64,000 bases of DNA from assembly GCA_052170315.1 (NCBI GenBank), contig JBQNAT010000003.1:79843-143842 (forward strand), in the 5' to 3' direction. This stretch comes from UBA9732 sp052170315 (GTDB lineage Bacteria; Spirochaetota; Spirochaetia; Sphaerochaetales; Sphaerochaetaceae). Within the stretch, counting starts at the first letter, position 1. Every line of letters starts with the position of its first letter. Made by a program: the position numbers and the translations under genes. The notes under the pieces are model-generated. The model did not search any database. It had not been told where the DNA came from and saw nothing but the letters and a program-made list of their open reading frames with translations. Shown piece after piece: positions 42,847 to 50,186 of this stretch.

Positions 42847-45800
42847 TCAAAGACCTTTCTTGTTAATAATCTCTTCATCACGCTCCGTAAGAGCAACCTG
42901 TTTGCCCTTGGAATCGTAAACGCTCATATCCAGTGCAAGACCACGGATTTCCTGTACAAGAACATTGAATGCCTCGGGCATGCCCGCGCTTGAGGAAGGC
43001 TCGCCCTTAACTATGCTCTCGTATATCTTTACACGGCCGTTCATATCATCACTCTTTATGGTCAGGAATTCCTGAAGCGTGTTTGCGGCGCCGTAAGCCT
43101 CAAGCGCCCAGACTTCCATTTCTCCAAGTCTCTGGCCGCCGAACTGGGCTTTTCCTCCCAGAGGCTGCTGTGTGACCAGTGAATAGGGACCGGTACTTCT
43201 TGCATGCATCTTGTCGTCAACAAGGTGGTGCAGCTTAAGGTAGTAAATATAGCCGCAGAACACCGGGTTCACGAACGGCACGCCCGTCCTTCCGTCATAA
43301 AGGGTGGTCTTTGAAGTTATCGGCAGACCGGCTTCCTTCATCTTATACTCTATCTGCTCCATGCTTGCGCTCTGGAAAACAGGCGACGTATACCATTCGT
43401 CAAGCTTTACCGCGGCCCATCCAAGCTGTGTTTCCATCAGCTGTCCTATGTTCATTCGTGAAGGAACACCCAGCGGATTCAGACAGACGTCAAGCGGCGT
43501 CCCGTCTTCCATGAAAGGCATATCCTCTTCCGGCAGAATTCTTGAGACAACACCCTTGTTTCCGTGGCGTCCAGCCATCTTATCTCCCTGACGAAGCTTT
43601 CTCTTCGTGGCAATAAGAACCTTGATGGTTTCTTCCACTCCCGGTGAAAGCTCATCGCTTTCGCTCTTCTTCAGTCTCTGGATGTCTATGACAATACCCT
43701 CCGTCCCGTGAGGAACCTTAAGGGAAGTGTCCCTGACTTCCTTGGCCTTTTCTCCGAAGATGGAGTTCAGAAGCTTGAATTCAGGGGTGGTGTCGCCTTC
43801 ACTCTTGGGAGTAACTTTTCCGACAAGGATGTGGCCCGGATGAACCATTGTTCCTATCTTTACAATACCCTCTTCATCCAGCATCTCAAGCATCTTTTCG
43901 CTTGTGTTCGGAATATCTCTGGTAAGCTTTTCAGGACCCAGCTTTGTTTCACGAATATCCGTTATGAACTCGTGAATATGTATGGAAGTGTAAATATCTT
44001 CCTTGACAACACGCTCGGAAATAAGAACCGCGTCTTCGTAGTTGTAGCCGTTCCAAGGCACAAAACCTACAAGTATGTTTCTTCCGAGAGCAAGGTCTCC
44101 GCGGTCAGTTGCGGGACCGTCGGCAATTACCGTACCTTTCGCGACCTTCTGTCCGTTGGAAACAATCGGAACCTGAGTGAAGCAGGTATCCTGGTTTGTC
44201 CTCTGGAATTTCTGTATCTCGTAAGTGTCTATTTCACCCTCTATTTCGCTCTCTGAAGGGTCAACCGTAATTTCAATCTTTGTAGATGAAACATAGGTTA
44301 CCTTTCCGCCTCTTACAGCCTTGATAAGAACGCCGGAATCATAGGCAGCCTTGGTTTCCATTCCGGTACCTACTCTAGGAGCTTCCGGGAAAAGAAGAGG
44401 AACGGCCTGTCGCTGCATGTTGGAACCCATGAGAGCGCGGTTTGCATCGTCATGCTCAAGGAAAGGAATAAGGGAAGCCGCAACGGACACTACCTGCTTC
44501 GGTGAAACGTCCATGTAGCGGATTTCTTCAGGATGACGTGTCGAGTAATCGCCCTTGTTTCTTACAGGGACGTCTCTGTCAACGAAATTTCCGTCCTTTT
44601 TGAGCTTTGCGTTTGCCTGGGCTATGAAGTACTTTTCTTCATCGTAGGCATCAAGGAACTTAACGTCCTTTGTGGCCTTTCCGTCAACAACCTTTCTGTA
44701 GGGGGTCTCAAGGAAACCGTACTTGTTTATTCTTGTGTAGTTCGCAAGAGAAACAATAAGACCGATATTCGGACCTTCCGGAGTCTCTATAGGACACATG
44801 CGGCCATAATGAGTGTAATGGACATCTCTGACCTCGAAACCTGCGCGGTCACGGTTAAGTCCGCCGCTTCCAAGAGCCGTAAGCCTTCTCTTGTGGGTCA
44901 GCTCTGCCAGAGGGTTTATCTGGTCCATGAACTGAGAGAACTGGGAAGAACCGAAGAACTCCTTAATGGCGGCAACTACAGGCTTGTTGGAAATAAGGTC
45001 CTGCGGCTTTGCGGCCTCCGGGTTGGTATTCATCCTGTCCCTGGCAATGCGCTCCATGCGGGAGAAAGCGGCCTTGAGCTGCTGCTGCAAAAGCTCACCT
45101 ACACATCTTACGCGGCGGTTTCCAAGGTGGTCTATATCATCAATGCTTTCCTCATGGATAAAAACCTTAATGAGGAAGGCCATCGTATTTACTATGTCCT
45201 GCGGTGTAAGTACGGTAAGATTCTCGTCAAAATCGGAATCTTCGTCTCCTGCATTGAACCTCTTGTGAAGTTTATAACGTCCTACCGCTCCCAAATCGTA
45301 GCGTCTTGAAGAGAAGAACATTTCGGGAAGCTCACGCTCTCCGCGCTCAGTGGTTATCATTTCACCGGGCATCAGAACACTGTAGATTGTGCTAAGAACT
45401 TCATCTTTGGTAGGCTCGTCGCTGATACCGCTGTTGGTGTACTTTGACTCTTCAATTTCAAAGCATCTGAATATCATGTCGCTGTGAAGCGACGCTTCGG
45501 CATCCATGTCGGCAACTTCAACTGCGGTTACGCCTAAGCCAATGAGCTGTTCTATGTCGTTTGCGTTAAAGGCAGTTCCGGCCTGGAAGACCTTTTCTTC
45601 CTTGCCGTCAATAACCGCATAGATATCCTTTGAGGGATACATGCCGTCAAGTTCTTCCTTGTTGCCGTCGTTAAGCTCCATGGATTTTGACACGTAGAAC
45701 GCGGCAATGATTTTTTCACGGGTATCAAAGCCTATGGCTCTGAGGAACAGTGTGCCAAGGATTCTCTTTTTTCTGTCAATCTTCGCGCAGATGACATGCT

Positions 45801-46353
45801 TTTTTTCATCTATCTCGAACTCCAGCCATGAGCCGCGGTACGGAATAATACGGGAAGAGTAAACGCCCTTCTCTGTAGTAAAAATGACACCGGGGGACCT
45901 GTGTATCTGACTTACTACTACACGTTCGGCACCGTTTACGATAAAGGTGCCTCTGTCTGTCATGAGAGGGATGTCTCCAAGGAAAATATCCTTCTCTCTG
46001 AGCTCGTCATTGGCGGAAAGGGCAAGGCTTATAACAGCTCTGAGAGGAACACTGTATGTTCTTCCCTTCTTCTTGCACTCAGTTTCCGAATATTTGATAT
46101 TGTCAAAATCAAGCGAGTAAGACTCAAATCTGAGACTCATCTCGCCATTGGGGCCATCTATAGGGAATATAGATCTGAATACTTCTTCAAGTCCGCTCTT
46201 CTCATCGGGAGATTCTCCGGATTTGAGCCTGCGGCTCTGGAGAAAGTTTTCATATGAGTCCTTCTGGATCCCAATCAGGTCTGGGAGCTCGCAAACTTCT
46301 TCAAAGTCGGCTCCGATGTAGGTTCGGTTTATGGGCTTGCCTTTGGCAACCAT
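42847..46353 (-). CDS. rpoB: RNA polymerase beta subunit
   Basis: The rifampicin pocket is readable as SSQFSQFMDQINPLAELTHK followed by RRLTALGSGGL. The residue equivalent to E. coli Ser531 is Thr (residue 492 here) and that equivalent to Pro535 is Ser; Asp516 and His526 are conserved. Catalytic-site segments GRHGNKGVVSRILPEEDMPF and the C-terminal GGKAQFGGQRLGEMEVWALE are present. 1168 aa. A ribosome-binding site AGGGGG precedes the ATG. An attenuator hairpin lies between rplL and this gene. Confidence 0.98.
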   Translation of the reverse strand: MVAKGKPINRTYIGADFEEVCELPDLIGIQKDSYENFLQSRRLKSGESPDEKSGLEEVFRSIFPIDGPNGEMSLRFESYSLDFDNIKYSETECKKKGRTYSVPLRAVISLALSANDELREKDIFLGDIPLMTDRGTFIVNGAERVVVSQIHRSPGVIFTTEKGVYSSRIIPYRGSWLEFEIDEKKHVICAKIDRKKRILGTLFLRAIGFDTREKIIAAFYVSKSMELNDGNKEELDGMYPSKDIYAVIDGKEEKVFQAGTAFNANDIEQLIGLGVTAVEVADMDAEASLHSDMIFRCFEIEESKYTNSGISDEPTKDEVLSTIYSVLMPGEMITTERGERELPEMFFSSRRYDLGAVGRYKLHKRFNAGDEDSDFDENLTVLTPQDIVNTMAFLIKVFIHEESIDDIDHLGNRRVRCVGELLQQQLKAAFSRMERIARDRMNTNPEAAKPQDLISNKPVVAAIKEFFGSSQFSQFMDQINPLAELTHKRRLTALGSGGLNRDRAGFEVRDVHYTHYGRMCPIETPEGPNIGLIVSLANYTRINKYGFLETPYRKVVDGKATKDVKFLDAYDEEKYFIAQANAKLKKDGNFVDRDVPVRNKGDYSTRHPEEIRYMDVSPKQVVSVAASLIPFLEHDDANRALMGSNMQRQAVPLLFPEAPRVGTGMETKAAYDSGVLIKAVRGGKVTYVSSTKIEITVDPSESEIEGEIDTYEIQKFQRTNQDTCFTQVPIVSNGQKVAKGTVIADGPATDRGDLALGRNILVGFVPWNGYNYEDAVLISERVVKEDIYTSIHIHEFITDIRETKLGPEKLTRDIPNTSEKMLEMLDEEGIVKIGTMVHPGHILVGKVTPKSEGDTTPEFKLLNSIFGEKAKEVRDTSLKVPHGTEGIVIDIQRLKKSESDELSPGVEETIKVLIATKRKLRQGDKMAGRHGNKGVVSRILPEEDMPFMEDGTPLDVCLNPLGVPSRMNIGQLMETQLGWAAVKLDEWYTSPVFQSASMEQIEYKMKEAGLPITSKTTLYDGRTGVPFVNPVFCGYIYYLKLHHLVDDKMHARSTGPYSLVTQQPLGGKAQFGGQRLGEMEVWALEAYGAANTLQEFLTIKSDDMNGRVKIYESIVKGEPSSSAGMPEAFNVLVQEIRGLALDMSVYDSKGKQVALTERDEEIINKKGL

Positions 46354-46427
46354 CTTGTACCCCCTAAGTCAGTTAAAAACTGAAATTACTAAAAAAATAA
46401 AACAAGTAAATAATAAAGACAGAAAAC

Positions 46428-46458
46428 CCTCCAGAGCCCGATAAACGAGCCCTGAAGG
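46428..46458 (-). terminator. rplL-rpoB attenuator hairpin
   Basis: CCTTCAGGGCTCG (46446-46458) pairs with CGGGCTCTGGAGG (46428-46440) over 13 bp, including three G-U pairs, with a 5-nt loop. A weak tract TTTTCTGTCTTTATT follows. The position matches the partial terminator that lowers rpoBC relative to rplJL in E. coli. Confidence 0.7.
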
Positions 46459-46474
46459 TTGTTTTAAAGGAAGA

Positions 46475-46852
46475 TTACTTAACTTCTACCACACAACCGG
46501 CAGCTTCAAGCTTCTCCTTAACCGCAGCGGCATCAGCCTTGGAAATTCCTTCCTTGACTTTTCCGCCGGCTTCAACAAGCTCTTTAGCTTCCTTAAGTCC
46601 GAGTTCTGCGCTGACTTCTCTGACTGCCTTAATTGCGGCAATCTTCTTTGCCGCGTCGAAGGACTTCAGGATGACATCAAACTCTGTCTTCTCCTCAACC
46701 TCTTCAGCAGCAGCGGCAGGACCTGCGGCAACAGCAACAGCTGCGGCGGCGGCGGTAACACCGAACTTCTCTTCCATAGCCTTAATAAGGTCGGCGACCT
46801 CCATTACGGTCATGTTTGCAATAGACTCTAAAATCTCATCTCTTGTAGCCAT
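46475..46852 (-). CDS. rplL: 50S ribosomal protein L7/L12
   Basis: The multicopy stalk protein that recruits GTPase factors. N-terminal dimer domain, Ala-rich hinge (TAAAAAVAVAAGPAAAAEE) and C-terminal domain (EFDVILKSFDAAKKIAAIKA, LKEAKELVEAGGKVKEGISK). 125 aa. Confidence 0.98.
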   Translation of the reverse strand: MATRDEILESIANMTVMEVADLIKAMEEKFGVTAAAAAVAVAAGPAAAAEEVEEKTEFDVILKSFDAAKKIAAIKAVREVSAELGLKEAKELVEAGGKVKEGISKADAAAVKEKLEAAGCVVEVK

Positions 46853-46873
46853 ATTATCTTCTCCTTTACATAA

Positions 46874-46916
46874 TCTTCAACGGTCGTAGCATGGTACTTT
46901 GAAGACTAAGACCGTT
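46874..46916 (-). promoter_or_regulatory. Overlapping inverted repeats in the rplJ-rplL gap
   Basis: AACGGTC (46910-46916) can pair with GACCGTT (46879-46885), and TCTTCAA (46899-46905) with TTGAAGA (46874-46880). The two 3' arms share two bases, so the stems are either alternative or form a pseudoknot-like fold just before the rplL ribosome-binding site. Confidence 0.5.
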
Positions 46917-46917
46917 A

Positions 46918-47442
46918 TTATTCCGCTTTTGCCTCTCCGCCTTCGAGCTTTTCCCTGTAGGCGAGGAGTGTAGCCGCGACCTTCTGGACCGGGGCCATCA
47001 TTGTAGCCATCAAGTGGCTGATAAGTTCAAGTCTTCCGGGCAGCTTTGCGTAAGCACTTACCTGCGCCGCGTCGAAGACTTTTCCGTCAAGTATGCCGCC
47101 GCGGACCTGAAGCTTGTTGTCAGTGCCCTTCTGAGCTTCAACAACTATCTTCGCAATCGCGTTCTGCTCGTCACCTTTTGCCAGGATAACGGCGGTAGGC
47201 CCTACAAGATCATTGTCCACGCCTTCGTGTCCAAGTTCCCTTAACGCGATTTTCGCGTAGCGGTTCTTAACAATGCGGCATGCGGCATCCTTAGATCTGA
47301 GCTGCCTGCGCAAATCCGAAAGCTGGGCAACCGTGAGACCGCGGTAGTCGGCAAAGATGAAACCGGAGTACTGACCAAACTCATCCTTAAGCTGCTTTAC
47401 TGCGGCTTCCTTTTCTGCGTTTACTTTTGTCTGATATTCCAT
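46918..47442 (-). CDS. rplJ: 50S ribosomal protein L10
   Basis: L10 anchors the L7/L12 stalk. Signature: FIFADYRGLTVAQLSDLRRQ and RIVKNRYAKIALRELG; the C-terminal helix binds L12 dimers. 174 aa. Only 14 nt separate it from rplA, so the long L10 leader found in E. coli is absent. Confidence 0.96.
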   Translation of the reverse strand: MEYQTKVNAEKEAAVKQLKDEFGQYSGFIFADYRGLTVAQLSDLRRQLRSKDAACRIVKNRYAKIALRELGHEGVDNDLVGPTAVILAKGDEQNAIAKIVVEAQKGTDNKLQVRGGILDGKVFDAAQVSAYAKLPGRLELISHLMATMMAPVQKVAATLLAYREKLEGGEAKAE

Positions 47443-47456
47443 ATCTCACCTCTTCC

Positions 47457-48137
47457 TTACTGAAGTTCCCTGGTATCAACAAGGATTCCGGGACCCATTG
47501 TCGATGCAACTGCAGTGCTGACAACAAAATCTCCCTTTGCATCGGAAGGCTTTCTTCTGAAAATCTCCTTGATGGCGACAACCGCGTTTTCGACAATCTT
47601 GTCGGAATCCATTGAGACTTTGCCGATTGCCATGTGAACAACACCGGTTTTATCTGAACGGAACTCGGTTCTTCCCTTGCGGAGCTCTTCAAGAGCGCCC
47701 TTGATGTCCATTGTTACGGTCTGTGTCTTCGGGTTGGGCATAAGGCCTCTTCTTCCGAGGATAGGACCAAGACGTCCGACATCCTTCATCATGTCGGGAG
47801 TTGCGACTGCTACGTCGAAATCCATCCATCCGCCGCGGATTTTCTCAATAAGTTCGGAATCACCAACGTATGTTGCGCCGTTGTCCAGGGCTTCCTGAGC
47901 TTTTTCACCCTTTGCGAATACAAGGATTTTCTTCTCGGCGGAAAATCTGTTCGGAAGAACAACCGTGTCTCTTACGCTCTGGCTCTTCTTGAGCATAAGC
48001 TTGATATGAAGCTCAACCGTCTCATCGAACTTCGCATATGAAAGCTCTTTGATAAGTCCGGCAGCTTCAGAAACGGAGTAGAGCTTTGACTTGTCGTACT
48101 TCTTTACAGCATCCTGATATTTCTTGCCGCGCTTCAT
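47457..48137 (-). CDS. rplA: 50S ribosomal protein L1
   Basis: L1 forms the mobile E-site stalk and in many bacteria represses its own mRNA. Signature: FDETVELHIKLMLKKSQSVR, LGPILGRRGLMPNPKTQTVT and FRSDKTGVVHMAIGKVSM. 226 aa. Its start overlaps the rplK stop by 4 nt. Confidence 0.97.
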   Translation of the reverse strand: MKRGKKYQDAVKKYDKSKLYSVSEAAGLIKELSYAKFDETVELHIKLMLKKSQSVRDTVVLPNRFSAEKKILVFAKGEKAQEALDNGATYVGDSELIEKIRGGWMDFDVAVATPDMMKDVGRLGPILGRRGLMPNPKTQTVTMDIKGALEELRKGRTEFRSDKTGVVHMAIGKVSMDSDKIVENAVVAIKEIFRRKPSDAKGDFVVSTAVASTMGPGILVDTRELQ

Positions 48138-48565
48138 TTTTCCACCTCCACGCCCATTGATCTTGCTGTTCCGGCAATAATTCGTTTTGCGGCGTCAATG
48201 TCATTCGCGTTCAAATCAGGCATCTTGGTCCTGGCAATCTCCTCAATCTGAGCCTGAGTGATTTTTCCGACCTTCTGCTTGTTGGGGACTCCGCTTGCCT
48301 TCTCAAGCCCCAGAGCCTTCTTAATAAGAACAGCTGCGGGAGGAGTCTTCAGAATGAAAGAGAATGATCTGTCCGCGTAGACCGTGATGATTACTGGGAT
48401 TGTCAGACCGGGTTCAAACTGTTTTGTCTTTTCGTTGAACTGCTGGACAAACTGAGGTGCGCTTACACCGTGCGGGCCAAGAGCCGGACCTATGGGAGGC
48501 GCCGGGGTGGCTTTCTGGGCCGGACACTGCAGTTTAATTACTGCGGTAACCTTTTTCTTTGCCAT
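48134..48565 (-). CDS. rplK: 50S ribosomal protein L11
   Basis: L11 is at the stalk base and needed for the stringent response by RelA. Signature: ATPAPPIGPALGPHGVSAPQ and GTARSMGVEVE at the end. The proline-rich N-terminus has the thiostrepton-binding-site residues. 143 aa. Confidence 0.97.
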   Translation of the reverse strand: MAKKKVTAVIKLQCPAQKATPAPPIGPALGPHGVSAPQFVQQFNEKTKQFEPGLTIPVIITVYADRSFSFILKTPPAAVLIKKALGLEKASGVPNKQKVGKITQAQIEEIARTKMPDLNANDIDAAKRIIAGTARSMGVEVEK

Positions 48566-48620
48566 ATTTTTCTCCTTACGTGCGAAGCCTTGCCTGAGTT
48601 GGCGGAATGTTCAGACTTCC

Positions 48621-48662
48621 ACGCTGGTATTAACGCCTGTCATACGAGCAGGCTCCCACCTT
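48621..48662 (-). promoter_or_regulatory. Candidate L11-type ribosomal leader before rplK
   Basis: In the 187-nt nusG-rplK gap, the minus strand reads GGTGGGAG, then a 5-bp stem GCCTG/CAGGC, then TTAATACCA. The GTGGGAG-stem-TACCA arrangement resembles leaders found upstream of rplK in other bacteria, thought to bind a ribosomal protein of the operon. The ligand here is inferred. Confidence 0.45.
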
Positions 48663-48752
48663 TCCGTTTATCCGGAGAGGAGTTTTTTCAATTGCAAACG
48701 GACGTATGTAAACTTTCCGACAGGCAACATCCGGTACCGGTCGGCGGTGTCG

Positions 48753-49313
48753 TCAAATCTTCTCTACCTGAGAAAATTCAATCTCAACGGGAGTCGGGCG
48801 GCCGAAGATTTCAACTGAAACCTTTATGCGGCCCTTCTCGCTGTTAAGTTCCTCAATAACACCGGAGAAGCCGGAGAACGGACCGTCAGTAACTTTGACA
48901 GTCTCTCCCACATTGAAACTCTGCTTAGGTCTGAATGCCTTTTCCGCCTTAATTTCGCCTGTCTTCTGGAGAATGTTGTTCATTTCATCCTTTGACAGAG
49001 GAATTGGCTTTGAAGATCTTGAAGCTGCAAGAAAACCGGTCACGCCCTGTATACGCTTTATCTGGGAGCAATATCCCTTCCATGAGTCGTCTTCGGGCAA
49101 ATCAAGCTCAACCAGAATGTAGCCGGGAAGCACCTTGTGCTTTACTTCCTTCTTTACGCCATCCTTTGTCTCAATAACAACCTCAAACGGGACTTTGACA
49201 TCAAGACACACGGATGCGAAGTTGGAATCCGTCTCAATCATCCTTCGGATGAATTTCTCAATTTTCTGCTCGTAACCCGAATAGGTGTGAACTGTGTACC
49301 AGCCTCTTGCCAT
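48753..49313 (-). CDS. nusG: Transcription factor NusG
   Basis: NusG binds RNA polymerase and couples it to Rho or S10. The NGN domain (RGWYTVHTYSGYEQKIEKFI) and C-terminal KOW domain (VGETVKVTDGPFSGFSGVIE) are intact. 186 aa. It starts 11 nt after secE. Confidence 0.97.
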   Translation of the reverse strand: MARGWYTVHTYSGYEQKIEKFIRRMIETDSNFASVCLDVKVPFEVVIETKDGVKKEVKHKVLPGYILVELDLPEDDSWKGYCSQIKRIQGVTGFLAASRSSKPIPLSKDEMNNILQKTGEIKAEKAFRPKQSFNVGETVKVTDGPFSGFSGVIEELNSEKGRIKVSVEIFGRPTPVEIEFSQVEKI

Positions 49314-49324
49314 ACCCGCCTCCC

Positions 49325-49504
49325 TTAGAAAATGAGGTAGATGAGCTTCAGAAGGAGAAAATCAACCAAGCCCAGGAAAAGGGCAAAAAAGATTGTCGTA
49401 ACAATAACTATCTTCGTTGAAGAGAAGACCGTTGTCCTGTTGGGCCATGCGACCTTCTTCATTTCCAGACGGCATTCTTTAAAGTATTTAAATAGCTTCT
49501 TCAT
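49325..49504 (-). CDS. secE: Protein translocase subunit SecE
   Basis: A minimal single-helix SecE of 59 aa that clamps SecY. The amphipathic ECRLEMKKVAWPNRTTV precedes the membrane helix. The ATG at 49504 with GGAGA 5 nt upstream is preferred to a TTG one codon earlier. Confidence 0.93.
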   Translation of the reverse strand: MKKLFKYFKECRLEMKKVAWPNRTTVFSSTKIVIVTTIFFALFLGLVDFLLLKLIYLIF

Positions 49505-49528
49505 CAAATTCTCCTAAACAGAGTTCTA

Positions 49529-49602
49529 CAGGCCAGGAGGGATTCGAACCCCCAACACCCGGTTTTGGAGACCAGTGCTCTAACCGTTGGAGCTACTGGC
49601 CT
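49529..49602 (-). tRNA. trnW: tRNA-Trp (CCA anticodon)
   Basis: A full cloverleaf can be folded: acceptor AGGCCAG/CTGGCCT with discriminator G, D arm GCTC...GAGC, anticodon stem CTGGT/ACCGG-like with loop CTCCAAA giving anticodon CCA, and T arm GGGGGTTCGAATCCCTC. The 3' CCA is not encoded. It lies inside the operon between rpmG and secE. Confidence 0.95.
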
Positions 49603-49613
49603 ATATTCCTCTA

Positions 49614-49790
49614 TTACTTAACCTTTGTTTCCCGATGCAGCGTGTGCTTTCTATCGAACGGGCAGTACTTCATCAGTTCAAGCTTGTTCAGATTGTTACG
49701 GCGGTTCTTTTCTGTTGTGTAGTTCTTTCTCTTGCACTCCGAACACTGGAGAGCAATCTTTTCAACAGGGCTCTTCTTCTTGTCTGCCAT
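49614..49790 (-). CDS. rpmG: 50S ribosomal protein L33
   Basis: A 58-aa gene with an ATG at 49790 and a ribosome-binding site AAGGAG. The sequence contains IALQCSECKRKNYTTEKNRR and YCPFDRKHTLHRETKVK. The first CxxC pair is present, but the second reads CPFD, so one of the four zinc-binding cysteines is replaced by Asp. It lies between two tRNA genes. Confidence 0.94.
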   Translation of the reverse strand: MADKKKSPVEKIALQCSECKRKNYTTEKNRRNNLNKLELMKYCPFDRKHTLHRETKVK

Positions 49791-49866
49791 ATCTTATCTC
49801 CTTACGGCCAAAGCCTGTATTTCCTTTAATATCGCAAAAATAGTCTAACACGCTACTACCGTTGTA

Positions 49867-49939
49867 AGCCCCCGAGCGGATTTGAACCGCTGACCCCCAC
49901 CTTACCATGGTGGTGCTCTACCGGCTGAGCTACAAGGGC
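49867..49939 (-). tRNA. trnT: tRNA-Thr (GGT anticodon)
   Basis: The minus strand folds into a cloverleaf: acceptor GCCCTTG/CGGGGGC with two G-U pairs, D arm GCTC/GAGC, anticodon stem CCACC/GGTGG with loop ATGGTAA (anticodon GGT), and T arm AGCGG-TTCAAAT-CCGCT. CCA is not encoded. It is the first product of the rpmG-rpoBC-rpsG operon. Confidence 0.95.
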
Positions 49940-49969
49940 ATAGCGCCAGTACGTAAACGTGCAGAATGT

Positions 49970-49999
49970 AAGGTAGCAAAAAGAAAACCAGTTTGTCAA
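49970..49999 (-). promoter_or_regulatory. Promoter of the tRNA-Thr to rpsG operon
   Basis: TTGACA (49994-49999) and TACCTT (49970-49975), 18 nt apart on the minus strand, lie about 30 nt before the tRNA-Thr 5' end. Confidence 0.7.
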
Positions 50000-50082
50000 T
50001 CACCTGGCCTCTTTTTCATGTGGAAGATGAATTTAGGTTAAATTGCCTCCGTTCAAAGTCCTTTCAAAGCCCGGGCAAATAA

Positions 50083-50111
50083 TTGAAATGACGGTTTTTT
50101 TCTGTTATAAT
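50083..50111 (+). promoter_or_regulatory. glgP promoter
   Basis: TTGAAA (50083-50088) and a perfect TATAAT (50106-50111) are 17 nt apart. The leader is about 70 nt and has AAGG before the ATG at 50187. Confidence 0.75.
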
Positions 50112-50186
50112 CACTTCCGGCTTTTCTAACTTCTTTCATTTTTTAGAATAAACAAAGCCAAGTTTTTTATAAAAGCAAGGTGCTAT

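Noticed and set aside
44533..45309. 258-codon open frame antisense to rpoB
   Set aside because: Shadow frame; rpoB reads cleanly through the region.
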